Source of the DNA: Anaerolineales bacterium
Lineage (GTDB): Bacteria > Chloroflexota > Anaerolineae > Anaerolineales > UBA6663
NCBI GenBank assembly: GCA_020845955.1
Contig: JADLEU010000311.1
Coordinates: 1 to 42,867 of the forward strand
Direction of reading: 5' to 3'
Length of the DNA: 42,867 nt
Position numbers and translations under genes: made by a program. A model generated the notes under the pieces. That model was not told the DNA's origin and ran no database searches. It saw nothing but the letters and a program-made list of their open reading frames with translations. Below are positions 8,501 to 16,968 of the stretch, piece after piece. Every line of letters starts with the position of its first letter. The stretch's first letter is position 1.

Positions 8501-11218
8501 AAGCACAGTCCCGGTCGGAACGAGGGCCTGCCAATCTGGCGCAATCCCCGACGTGTACAGCTTGCCGGCGTTGGCAAGCAGGCTCACCAGCTCGCCCTGG
8601 CGGCGCACCAGGGAGCCAGCGGCGACGACTTCGCGGTCAAACGCCTGCGCCGCCTGCTCGATTGTAGGTAGCAAAGTAGGATGCGGGCTGACCTCAAGAA
8701 AGATCTGGTAGCCGTCGGTCAAGAGCGCCTGGAGCGCGCCATACCACCGGACCGGCTCGGTGATGTTGCGCTGCCAGTAAGCGGCGTTGACACGCTCCGG
8801 CGCGAAGCGCGAGGCCGTCACCGAAGAATAGAACGCTACCTCCGACGGTGCGGCTAACAGGCCGGCCGCCCACTCGCCCAGCCGGTCGACAACCGGATCA
8901 GCCACCGGGCAGTGCGTGGCGACATCGCCCACGACAATGCGGCAGAAGACACCCGCGGCCTGCATGCGGGCGGCGAACCGATCCACCGGCTCTGGCCGCC
9001 CGGCAACCACGACAGAATCGGGGCCACGCTGGACAGCCACGTAGAGCTGTTCACCCATCTCGGCGATGGCCGCGCGGGCTTCGGGCTCACTCAGGCCAGC
9101 CATGACCATCCGGCCAGTGCCGTGCAGTTGGCTGATGAGCTGGCTGCGCGCCACCATCAAGGTCAGCGCATCGCGCAGGCCCAGGCTGCCGGCGATGTGC
9201 AGGGCCGTGATCTCGCCCAGGCTCTGGCCGACGACGGCCGCCGGCCGGATGCCCCTGCTCTGCCACAACCGGGCCAGGCCCACCTGAAGAGCGAAGAGCA
9301 CGGGATGAATGATGGCTACGCCCACGAGGGAGGGCGCATCAGGACCCTGCTCGAAATAGGCCCGCAGGGACCAACCAGCGACATCCTGCACGATAGCGTG
9401 GCAGGCCTCGATGGTCTCGCGGAAGACGGCGCTCTCGGCGTACAACTGCTGCCCCATGCCGGCCCACTCGGGTCCCTGCCCGGGAAAGACGAAGACCACC
9501 TCACCGGAGCGCCGCGGCCCGACGATGCCGGCGGCCAGACCGTCAGGGCTCTCGCCGCCTGCAAACGCAGCCAGCTTCTCGGCTAGCGCGCCGGTCGAGG
9601 CCGCCACGGCTGCCAGTCGGTGGTCGTAGTGGGCCCGCCGCCGCGCCGCTGTAAAGGCGACATCGTCCGCCCGCAGTTCCGGGTGGGCCAGCAAGAACTC
9701 GGCCCAGCGGCCGGCCAGCCGGCGCAGCGCCTCGGCAGACTTGGCCGACAGGGGCAGGAGGACGTCCTGCGCCGCTGGCCGCGTGCTGGGCGCGGGTAGC
9801 GGCGCTTCTTCCAGCACGACGTGCGCGTTGGTCCCGCTGAAGCCAAAAGAGCTCAGGCCCGCCATCCGAGCGCTGCCGGGCCGCGCTGGCCATGGGGTCA
9901 GCCGCGTCGGTACCTGAACAGCGCCTAACTTGGCCCATTCAATGCGCGGTGATGGCTCGCGGAAATGCAGGTGGGGCGGAATCTGCTGGTGCTGCAGCGC
10001 CAGCACCACTTTGAGCAGGCCGGCGATCCCGGCCGCGGCTTCCAGGTGACCCAGGTTGCTCTTGACCGAGCCGACGTAGAGCGGCGGTGAAGGCTCGAAG
10101 TGCTGGCCGGAAGCCGCCGCGCCAAAGACCGCCGCCAGAGCGTGCATTTCGATCGGGTCGCCCAGCGCCGTGCCCGTGCCGTGGGCCTCCACGTAGCCTA
10201 TCTGCGCCGGATCCACGTTGCCGTCGCGCAGCGCCAGCCGGATGACGGCCTGCTGCGCCGGGCCGTTCGGCACGGTCAGGCCGCTGCTGGGGCCGTCGTG
10301 ATTGATGGCCGTGCCGCGAATGATGGCCCGCAGGGGATCGCCGTCGCGGATGGCGGCCGAGAGGCGCTTGAGCACCACCGCCCCCGCGCCTTCACCGCGG
10401 ACGTAGCCGTTGGCGGAGGCATCAAAGGCCTTGCAGCGGCCATCGGGCGATAGCGACTGCAGCTTGGCGAAGAACACCGTCGTATCCGGAATCAGCATCA
10501 GGTTGACGCCGCCGACCAAGGCCAGGCTGCAATCTCTGGCGCGCAAGCTGCGGACAGCCTCGTGCAGCGCGACGAGCGACGACGAGCAGGCTGTGTCCAG
10601 CGCGAAGACCGGTCCCTGGGCGCCCAACAGAAACGCGATCCGGCCGGCCGCCACGGAGAAGCTATTGCCGGTCCCGTAGTACGCGTCAATCCGGCCCAGA
10701 TCGCCGTTCCCCAACCCGATCCGGGCGTAGTCGGCGGTGCTGATGCCCACAAACACGCCGGTCGGCGTGCGCTCAAGTTCGGCCGGCACAATGCCGGCGT
10801 TTTCCAGCGCCTCCCAGGTGACCTCCAGCAGCAGGCGCTGCTGGGGGTCCATGTTGTCCACCTCGCGCCGCGCCAAGCCAAAGAAGCGGGCGTCAAAGGC
10901 GTCGACCTCGCTCAAAAAGGCCCCCCAGCGGGAGTACATCTTTCCCGCGGCGGCGGGATCGGGATCGTAGTAAGCGTCCACCGGCCAGCGCGCGGGCGGC
11001 ACCTCGTCAACCGCATCCACACCGTTCTTCAGCAGTTCCCAGAAGGCCTCCGGGCTGTCTGCCCCGCCTGGGAAGCGGCAGCCCATGCCGATCACGGCGA
11101 TGGGCTCATTGATCGACGGGCCCGGCGGGCGCTGCTCCTGGAGCCGCAGGGCCAGCACTGCCTGCTGCTTGGCCGTTAGCCTGGCGGTAGGACCAGCACG
11201 ATTCATCGGCTCACTCAT
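5582..11218 (-). CDS. Type I modular PKS, KS-AT-DH-KR-ACP with unusual AT and KR residues
   Basis: This is an extension module of about 1878 residues from the ATG at 11218. That start follows a GAGGAG at 11232-11237 and gives an N-terminus of 38 residues before KS, as in sister proteins; a GTG at 11248 is an alternative. KS has Cys211 and normal HGTGT and NLGH motifs. AT has Ser666 in GQSLGE (Gln for the usual His) and VATH ending at His769, so extender choice cannot be read from the standard rules. DH has His973 (HRVEGAIVVAG) and Asp1142 (HPGLIDSGLQ) and looks intact. KR has a good TGGFGGLG (from 1491) and an LDD motif (B-type), but the catalytic Tyr position in QGNHAAAS is His1632. ACP has Ser1796 in LGFDSL. 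The C-terminal tail (LSETELLNKL) resembles a PKS docking peptide. It begins 37 nt after the preceding PKS stop. Confidence 0.94.
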   Translation of the reverse strand: MSEPMNRAGPTARLTAKQQAVLALRLQEQRPPGPSINEPIAVIGMGCRFPGGADSPEAFWELLKNGVDAVDEVPPARWPVDAYYDPDPAAAGKMYSRWGAFLSEVDAFDARFFGLARREVDNMDPQQRLLLEVTWEALENAGIVPAELERTPTGVFVGISTADYARIGLGNGDLGRIDAYYGTGNSFSVAAGRIAFLLGAQGPVFALDTACSSSLVALHEAVRSLRARDCSLALVGGVNLMLIPDTTVFFAKLQSLSPDGRCKAFDASANGYVRGEGAGAVVLKRLSAAIRDGDPLRAIIRGTAINHDGPSSGLTVPNGPAQQAVIRLALRDGNVDPAQIGYVEAHGTGTALGDPIEMHALAAVFGAAASGQHFEPSPPLYVGSVKSNLGHLEAAAGIAGLLKVVLALQHQQIPPHLHFREPSPRIEWAKLGAVQVPTRLTPWPARPGSARMAGLSSFGFSGTNAHVVLEEAPLPAPSTRPAAQDVLLPLSAKSAEALRRLAGRWAEFLLAHPELRADDVAFTAARRRAHYDHRLAAVAASTGALAEKLAAFAGGESPDGLAAGIVGPRRSGEVVFVFPGQGPEWAGMGQQLYAESAVFRETIEACHAIVQDVAGWSLRAYFEQGPDAPSLVGVAIIHPVLFALQVGLARLWQSRGIRPAAVVGQSLGEITALHIAGSLGLRDALTLMVARSQLISQLHGTGRMVMAGLSEPEARAAIAEMGEQLYVAVQRGPDSVVVAGRPEPVDRFAARMQAAGVFCRIVVGDVATHCPVADPVVDRLGEWAAGLLAAPSEVAFYSSVTASRFAPERVNAAYWQRNITEPVRWYGALQALLTDGYQIFLEVSPHPTLLPTIEQAAQAFDREVVAAGSLVRRQGELVSLLANAGKLYTSGIAPDWQALVPTGTVLPLPTYAWDRDRYWVKADNGRGPAHVMRQPAGSSGPVALRGQRVASPLAALQFSAAFDVATPPYLPDHRVEGAIVVAGASHVAQVLEVASTAFAAQPVTLRSLSFVEPMLLPGDEALAVQTVLDPAGAGRYTVRLFSRPEQAAMADKWSLHVTALLEAGQDQERAPQPISDWLAASDPLSLGDYHAALDAQPYRLTGSFRRLEALWRQADGSLAGRFRAPMSPDEADDYRLHPGLIDSGLQAIGAAAFFDLDRRPLAPGEIFVPVAIDSVYWHARGEEARWCRARVRPDAGGETIAGDVEFFDEAGRMVAAIAGFQARRIDAGRFTSAGSRRLSHWLYELHWQPQALNLPALPTHGQWLLLRDSQGVAGAVAAELRRRGGFPILVDGADVDDRPEAYRRLLKEALAAHRDLRGVLHFWSLDAQLGQGGPAVEAAVERGCLSVLYLAQALSELPKPPRLWLITQGAIVEASAQPSGPPDQANPRRSAPSRQSAEGVWQSPVWGLGRVIMNELADLRCVLVDVGGAGEAKALVDQVLSGSAENQVVLSGGQRCVARLRPLLSGWAAGMLERDPPVAPLVWSEASYLITGGFGGLGLAAARWLAGNGARHLLLVGRRAPSPQGKLTLDQLRASGVQVIEALADVAQRADLEKALAHLEQLPPLAGVIHSAGTLDDSLLANMDAARLRRVLRAKVLGGWHLHELTQARSLDFFVLFSSVAAVFGSPGQGNHAAASAFLDGLAHYRRSLGLPGLSVNWGPWAGIGAAQGKPSTERVIAGGMAAIEPDWGFELLERLLAAPLPQAIAMAVDWGRWFRAYPAAIGVPLLADLAQAHTGANAVAVAPASAAAQLAGLSRASERRDFLQAFLTREIAGVLRLSPAEIEPDTPFGSLGFDSLMAMELKNKLEKQLGLVLPVSLVWNYPTVAELTGYLAAEFGASLEQAAPRASAPALDPLAELSETELLNKLGDKLERLKKAL

Positions 11219-11231
11219 ACGCCGCCTGACA

Positions 11232-11237
11232 CTCCTC
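11232..11237 (-). promoter_or_regulatory. Ribosome binding site supporting the PKS start at 11218
   Basis: The minus strand reads GAGGAG here, 13 nt before the ATG at 11218 and downstream of the alternative GTG at 11248. The spacing is longer than ideal, but this is the best Shine-Dalgarno match near the N-terminus and supports the shorter start. Confidence 0.4.
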
Positions 11238-11285
11238 ACACCGCGCACTGGCGCTTGCGGGCGCCTTAGCCTTCATAGACTCGGA

Positions 11286-14200
11286 TCAGGCTTGCTGATC
11301 CCGCTCCAGGTTCGTCAACATCGTATCCAGCTCGTCATCGGTCAGGGCCTCGACCTCGAGCCGCGCAGCCGTCAGAGAGGCATCAGCCGCCTCGCGCTTG
11401 TCCGTCGCCTCCTGCTCGATGGGGCAAAGCAAGCCGTCGAGATACGCGCCCAGGCGCTCGAGGCTGGGGTAGTCGAACACGGCCGTCGCCGGCAACCCAA
11501 GGCCCAGCGCGCGCTGCAGGCGCTGCTGCAGCTCAACCGCCATGAGCGAGTCCATGCCGAGTTGGAAGAAGCCCCTTTTCGGATCCAGGCGCTGGCTGGA
11601 AGCCAACCCGAGCACGCCACGCACCTGACTGCCGATCAGGCGCTGCAACGCCTCCAGTCGCTCGGGTGCTGGCAGGCGGCGCAGTCGCTCACGCTCTGCT
11701 TGGGCAGCTTGCGCGCCTGCCTCGACCGCGGCCCGAGCTGGCAGCCGCTCGCGCAACAGCGAGCGCTTGCGCCAGACCGGCAGCGCCTGATCAAAGCGCC
11801 GCCAATCGACCGGCATCACGACCGCCTGCGGGCAGCCGGCCGCCAGCGCTTGACCGAGCGCTGCCAGCCCCAGCTCGAGCGAAATCGGCCGTAAGCCGTA
11901 AGCGTCCAGGCGAGCCTGGTCGCCCTCCGCTAGCCGCGCGGCCATGCCCGTCTCGGCCCAAACACTCCAGTTAACGCTGAGCGCGGGCAGGCCTCGCCGG
12001 CGGCGGTAATGCGCCAGGTCGTCCAGGCAGGCATTGGCGGCGGCGTAGTTCGCCTGCCCAGCCGCTCCCAGCAGCCCAGACACAGAAGAGAACAGGACGA
12101 AGACGTCAAGGGACAGCGCCTCGGTCAGCGCGTGCAGGTGCCAGGCGGCCGCAGCCTTTGGGCCCATGACCCGGGCAAAGCGCTGCCAGCTTTGGCGAAG
12201 CAGCACGCCGTCGTCGAGCGCTCCAGCCAGGTGAAAGACGCCGGCCAGCGCGGGACCCTCCCGCTGAATGGCCTCCATGACGGCTGCCAGGGCGGCCCGG
12301 TCGCCGACATCGGCCTGGAAGAAGCGTGCTTGCACCCCCTCTGGCAGGCTGCCGCGCAGCGCCTCCGCTTGTGGGCTATCGGCCGAACGCCGGCTGACCA
12401 CGGCCACGTGGCGCGCGCCGTGCTGAACGAGCCATCGGGCAGTCGGCTGGCCCAGGGCGCCCAGGCCGCCCGTGACCAAGTAAGTGCGGTCGGGCCGGAA
12501 TGACGGCCCCGCGGCGGTCGGCCGTGGCAGCGGCCGCAGCCTGGCAAAGTAACGGCCATCGGCACGGATATCGATCTGGTCCTCATCGTCACCCGACAGC
12601 ACCGCGCGCCGGATAGCCTCGGCGGCCTTGTCAGGCGGCAGTCCGTCGTCGATACGGATTGTGCCGCCCCACAACGTGCTGTGCTCCAAGGCAAACGTGT
12701 GGGCCAAGCCCAGCAAGCCGCTGGCGTCCGCAGCCTGCTCTGGCGCAGCCTTGAGGGCGGTCTGGCCGCCCTGAGTCACGAACCATAGGCGCGTCCCGGC
12801 CAAAGCGTTGCGCGCCGCCATCAGCGTCACGCCTAAAGCCGCCGGCAGACCCGGGCCGCCGATTGGGATAGCGCTCCACAGGCACAGCACCGTCGTGCAG
12901 GGCGCCGCGGCACTGCCAAAAGCCTGTTTCCACAGCCGATCGAGGTGTTCGGGCTGATGAGGATCGACCAAGAAGACGCCGGACGCCGTGCGGCTGTATT
13001 GTTCGGCCGCAACGACGAGAATGCACGGCAGGCCCTGCGCCTCGCGCTGTGCCTGGATGGCCCCGGCAATGCCCTGCGTGTCGGCCAAAAGCAGCCAGGC
13101 GCCAGTGTCCTGGCGCGTGGGCTGGGCAGCCTCCACGGCAGGTTTTTGCCACTCCAGTTGGTAGAGCCCTTCGATGGGCTCTGCCACTCCCAGCGCCTGC
13201 CGCTGGATGCTTTCGCGCGCCACGCGCTTAAGCCGCAGCCCCTGCAAACAGGCGATTGGACGGCCATCATCATCGACGATGTCGACGTCGGCGGTGTAAG
13301 TCTCAGGCGGTTGGCCGTCGACCAGGCCCGGTTGTGACGTTCCAATGCGGGCATGACACCAAACGGCCGCCTCCGGCCGGCGCAGGAAGACCAGCCGGTC
13401 CACCGCCAGCGGAACGTACAGATGCTCGGTCTGCCCAGGTTGGCCAAACAAGGGGGCGGCCACAACCTGCAAGCAGCTCTCAAACAAGGACGGCGGGAGC
13501 TGGTATGGCCCGGGGGCGGCGGCAGACGCTTCCGATGCCGGTCGCGCCCTGCCGACCTCGATCCGGCCGAGCGCCTCCCCCTCCCCCGTCTGCAGCCCGA
13601 CGACGTGCCGATAAGCCTCGCCGTGGACCAGCCCGCGCTCCCGAAAGCCCGCATAGAGTTGGTCTGGCGCCTGCTCTTGCGGCAGCGACTGGCGCAGGGC
13701 CGCCAGATCAATGTCTCTGCCCGGCCAATCGTAAAGCTTCCAGTGGAGCCGGCCATGCGCGTGCTCGATCCAATCCGCGCCAGCCTCACCGCTCGCCGCG
13801 CCGCTGCAGATGCGGAAGCCGGCGCTGTTGGCGCCCTCCGGCTGCAGGATTAATTGGAGAATGCGTTCTTGTTCCGGATCGACCACCAGGGGCGCCTGGA
13901 TCAGCACTGCCTCCAGCGCGATCGGCGCCTGGGCGGCCCAAGCGCGCGCGGCCGCGCTGAGGGCCATGTCGAGCATCACGACGGCGGGGACGACCGCAAC
14001 GCCGTGCAGACGGTGTTCCAGCAAGATAGGCAGGCTCGCGGCCGCCAGCCGGGCCTCAAAGACGATCTCCGGCCGCAGGGGCGAGTCGTGGCGCACCCCC
14101 ACGAAGGGGTGGCGCCCGGTCACCAGGGCCGGCCGCGGTTCGCCCTGGTCTGCCTGGGGATGCCTCGGCTCCGCCCAGAAACGCTCACGCTGCCAGGCGT

Positions 14201-16958
14201 AGGGCGGCAGCGCAACGGGCCGCTGGCGCCAGCCATAAACGCGCCGCCAGTTCAGCTGCAGCCCCGCGCTGTAAAGCACTGCCAGGCTCTGGCGCAGTGA
14301 CTTGCTCGGATCCTGCCCCTGGCGCAGCGAAGCCGCCAGCGCGATGCCCGAGGCATTGTAAAAACCATCGAAAACCTCGTCGGGCGCGCCGGTCCGCGCT
14401 GCGATGCATTGCCGCATCGGCCGCAGCAGAAGCGGGTGGACGCCGATTTCGAGAAATACGTCATAGCCGGCCTCCAGCACGGAAGCCATGGCCTCGGCAA
14501 AGCGGACCTGCCCGGCCAGGTTGCGGCCCCAATAGGCCGCGTCGAGCTGAGGGCCGGCGCAGGGCCGGCCGGTCACCGTCGAGTGGAATGGAATCTGGGC
14601 GGCTTGCGGCTTCAGGCTGGCCGCTAGCCGGACCAACTGGTCGCCGAAGGGGCGGACTTGCTCGCTGTGAAAGGCGTAATCTACCGGCAGATAGCGAAAC
14701 AAACGCCCGGCCGTTTTCCACTCGGCCATGATTTCATCCAGGACCTGGGGCTCGCCCGAAAGGATCACCGAGACCGGGCTGTTGCTGGCGGCGACAGCCA
14801 AGCGGCCGGGAAACCGGCCAGCCAGCGCCGCGGCTTCGGCCGGCGTGGCCTGGACCGAAGCCGCCCGGCCCAGCCCGTGGGCCGGCTGCATCAGCCGGCC
14901 GCGCTCGCTGACCAGCCAGGCTGCGTCAGCCAGGGTCAGAATCCCGGCGACGTGCGCGGCGGCGATCTCGCCCACGCTGTGACCGACCACCGCCTCGGGC
15001 TCGATCCCCCACGATCGCCACAACGCTGCCAGGGCCACCTGCACCGCAAACAGCGCCGGCTGGGCAACGCTGGTGTCGCGCCAGGAAAGGTCGGGCCTGC
15101 GGCCCAACAGGAAATCAACTGCCGACCACCCGGTGTGGCGGGCCAGCGCGTCAGCGCAGTCTGCCAGAGCGCCGCCGAAGACCGGCTCGCTGTCGAGAAA
15201 TCGGTCCGGGAGCTGGCAGGCGTCGGCGCCTTGCCCGGTGAAGACCCAGGCCAGCCGGCCGGCGCCGGCCGCTGCGGCGGCGCGTCTCTCGCCACGCACA
15301 AATGCGTCAAGCTGAGCGGCGATTTCCTCGCCGGTTTCGCCGGTGACCGCCAGCCGACAGCGATGGTGTGTCCGCTGCCGCGCGGCGGTGTGGCAGACAG
15401 CCATCAGTGGCGGGGCCTGCTCGTTCAGGTAGTCGCGATAGCGCGCCGCCATCTGCCGCAGCGCCTCCGGCGTGTGAGCCGAGATCGGCAGAAGGGCTGC
15501 CTGCCCAGGGCGCGCCGGCTGGCTCGCGTCGTCCCCATCTGGAACAGCCGGCGGCGCTTCGAGGATCAGGTGGGCGTTCGTCCCGCCGAACCCAAAGGAG
15601 CTGATGGCGGCGCAGCGGCGCTGGCTGCCGTTCTGCCAACGCTGAGGCGCGGTGGGAATGGTAAAAGGAGTTCCGGCCAGGTTGATGTTTGGGTTCAGCG
15701 TGTCGAAATGCAGGTTGGCCGGGATCTGCCCGTTCTCGATGGCCAGGACCACCTTGATCAGACCGGCAATTCCGGCTGCCGCCTCGAGATGCCCGATATT
15801 CGTCTTGACCGCGCCCAGGAAGATCGGAGACCTCGGCGCAACGCCCTCGTTCGCAGCCGGGTCCCCGTAGACTGCCGCGATGGCCTCGACTTCAATCGGA
15901 TCGCCCAGGGACGTGCCGGTGCCGTGCGTTTCGATATACGAGATCTGCTGGGCGGCGACGCCGGCGTTGGCCAGCGCCCAGCGCATCACGGCCTGCTGTG
16001 CCATGCCGTTCGGCGCGGTCAGGCCCGTGCTGCGGCCGTCCTGGTTGACAGCCGAGCCGAGAATGACCGCCAGGATGTTGTCATTGGCTGCCAGGGCGTC
16101 CGCCAGCCGTTTCAGCACGATTACGCCGCAGCCCTCGCCGCGCGCATAGCCGTTGGCGCGGGCGTCAAAAGTCTTGCACCGGCCGTCCGGCGCCAGCATC
16201 TGCGCCTGAGACAGAGCCAGCATCGGCTCTGGGGCCAGGATCAGGTTCACGCCGCCAGCCAGGGCCATGTCGCAGTCGCCCAGCCGCAGGCTCTGGCAGG
16301 CCAGATGAACGGCAACCAGCGAAGAAGAACAGGCGGTATCGACCGCCAGACTCGGTCCCTGCAGGTCCAGCAGATACGAGAGCCGATTGGCGACGATGCT
16401 GTGGGCGGTGCCTGAACCGGCGTAAGCATTGATCGCCCGCCGGTCTGACAGCAGCAAATGTTGATAGTCGTTGGTCGAGACGCCGACAAAGACGCCCGTT
16501 GGGCTGCCCGCCAGGTGTTCGCGCGTCTGGCCGGCCTGCTCCAGGGCCTCCCAGGCCACCTCCAAGAGCAGGCGCTGCTGCGGATCCATCTGCTCGGCTT
16601 CGCGCGGGGCAATCCCGAAGAATCCAGGATCAAAGCCCTCGACGCCGTCGACGAAGCCGCCCCACTGCGCCGACATCTTGCCGGTTACCAGGGAGTCTGG
16701 ATCGTACCAAGCCTGCGCGTCCCAGCGCGTATCCGGCACTTTCGTGATGGCGTCTACGCCGTCGCGCAGCAGCGACCAGAAGGCAGCCGGCGAGTTGGCG
16801 CCGCCCGGAAAGCGGCAGCCCACGCCGATGATGGCCAGCGGTTCGCCCGCAATAATGCGCGGGGCGTCCGATGTGGCCCGCAGACGATGTGCCATCAGCG
16901 CCTTTTTTTCGGAGGACAGCCTCCTCGCCTCCGAGGCGCGCCTGTCTCGCTCTTCCAT
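11286..16958 (-). CDS. Type I modular PKS, KS-AT-DH-KR-ACP (malonyl-type AT)
   Basis: This is a 1890-residue extension module. Its ATG lies 10 nt after the stop of the upstream PKS, with an AGGGA just before it, so translation is probably coupled. The N-terminus is charged and helical (docking). KS has Cys210 in DTACSSS. AT has Ser661 in GHSVGE, a TSVAQP segment upstream and YAFH ending at His764, which fits malonyl-CoA better than methylmalonyl-CoA. DH has His982 (HRLHGVAVVPA), but the second motif is PPSLFESCLQ, with Glu1160 for Asp and Pro for the usual His. KR has TGGLGALG from residue 1496, LDD and Tyr1638 (QANYAAANA) and looks active and B-type. ACP has Ser1804 in LGMDSL. The tail contains LTDDELDTML, a docking-type peptide. 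If DH is inactive the module leaves a beta-hydroxyl; if it is active, a double bond. Confidence 0.95.
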   Translation of the reverse strand: MEERDRRASEARRLSSEKKALMAHRLRATSDAPRIIAGEPLAIIGVGCRFPGGANSPAAFWSLLRDGVDAITKVPDTRWDAQAWYDPDSLVTGKMSAQWGGFVDGVEGFDPGFFGIAPREAEQMDPQQRLLLEVAWEALEQAGQTREHLAGSPTGVFVGVSTNDYQHLLLSDRRAINAYAGSGTAHSIVANRLSYLLDLQGPSLAVDTACSSSLVAVHLACQSLRLGDCDMALAGGVNLILAPEPMLALSQAQMLAPDGRCKTFDARANGYARGEGCGVIVLKRLADALAANDNILAVILGSAVNQDGRSTGLTAPNGMAQQAVMRWALANAGVAAQQISYIETHGTGTSLGDPIEVEAIAAVYGDPAANEGVAPRSPIFLGAVKTNIGHLEAAAGIAGLIKVVLAIENGQIPANLHFDTLNPNINLAGTPFTIPTAPQRWQNGSQRRCAAISSFGFGGTNAHLILEAPPAVPDGDDASQPARPGQAALLPISAHTPEALRQMAARYRDYLNEQAPPLMAVCHTAARQRTHHRCRLAVTGETGEEIAAQLDAFVRGERRAAAAAGAGRLAWVFTGQGADACQLPDRFLDSEPVFGGALADCADALARHTGWSAVDFLLGRRPDLSWRDTSVAQPALFAVQVALAALWRSWGIEPEAVVGHSVGEIAAAHVAGILTLADAAWLVSERGRLMQPAHGLGRAASVQATPAEAAALAGRFPGRLAVAASNSPVSVILSGEPQVLDEIMAEWKTAGRLFRYLPVDYAFHSEQVRPFGDQLVRLAASLKPQAAQIPFHSTVTGRPCAGPQLDAAYWGRNLAGQVRFAEAMASVLEAGYDVFLEIGVHPLLLRPMRQCIAARTGAPDEVFDGFYNASGIALAASLRQGQDPSKSLRQSLAVLYSAGLQLNWRRVYGWRQRPVALPPYAWQRERFWAEPRHPQADQGEPRPALVTGRHPFVGVRHDSPLRPEIVFEARLAAASLPILLEHRLHGVAVVPAVVMLDMALSAAARAWAAQAPIALEAVLIQAPLVVDPEQERILQLILQPEGANSAGFRICSGAASGEAGADWIEHAHGRLHWKLYDWPGRDIDLAALRQSLPQEQAPDQLYAGFRERGLVHGEAYRHVVGLQTGEGEALGRIEVGRARPASEASAAAPGPYQLPPSLFESCLQVVAAPLFGQPGQTEHLYVPLAVDRLVFLRRPEAAVWCHARIGTSQPGLVDGQPPETYTADVDIVDDDGRPIACLQGLRLKRVARESIQRQALGVAEPIEGLYQLEWQKPAVEAAQPTRQDTGAWLLLADTQGIAGAIQAQREAQGLPCILVVAAEQYSRTASGVFLVDPHQPEHLDRLWKQAFGSAAAPCTTVLCLWSAIPIGGPGLPAALGVTLMAARNALAGTRLWFVTQGGQTALKAAPEQAADASGLLGLAHTFALEHSTLWGGTIRIDDGLPPDKAAEAIRRAVLSGDDEDQIDIRADGRYFARLRPLPRPTAAGPSFRPDRTYLVTGGLGALGQPTARWLVQHGARHVAVVSRRSADSPQAEALRGSLPEGVQARFFQADVGDRAALAAVMEAIQREGPALAGVFHLAGALDDGVLLRQSWQRFARVMGPKAAAAWHLHALTEALSLDVFVLFSSVSGLLGAAGQANYAAANACLDDLAHYRRRRGLPALSVNWSVWAETGMAARLAEGDQARLDAYGLRPISLELGLAALGQALAAGCPQAVVMPVDWRRFDQALPVWRKRSLLRERLPARAAVEAGAQAAQAERERLRRLPAPERLEALQRLIGSQVRGVLGLASSQRLDPKRGFFQLGMDSLMAVELQQRLQRALGLGLPATAVFDYPSLERLGAYLDGLLCPIEQEATDKREAADASLTAARLEVEALTDDELDTMLTNLERDQQA

Positions 16959-16968
16959 CTACCGATCC

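Noticed and set aside
14658-16415. 585-aa plus-strand open frame opposite the second PKS
   Set aside because: It mirrors the codon pattern of the KS and AT coding strand, has no recognisable domain, and the minus strand there encodes intact catalytic motifs.
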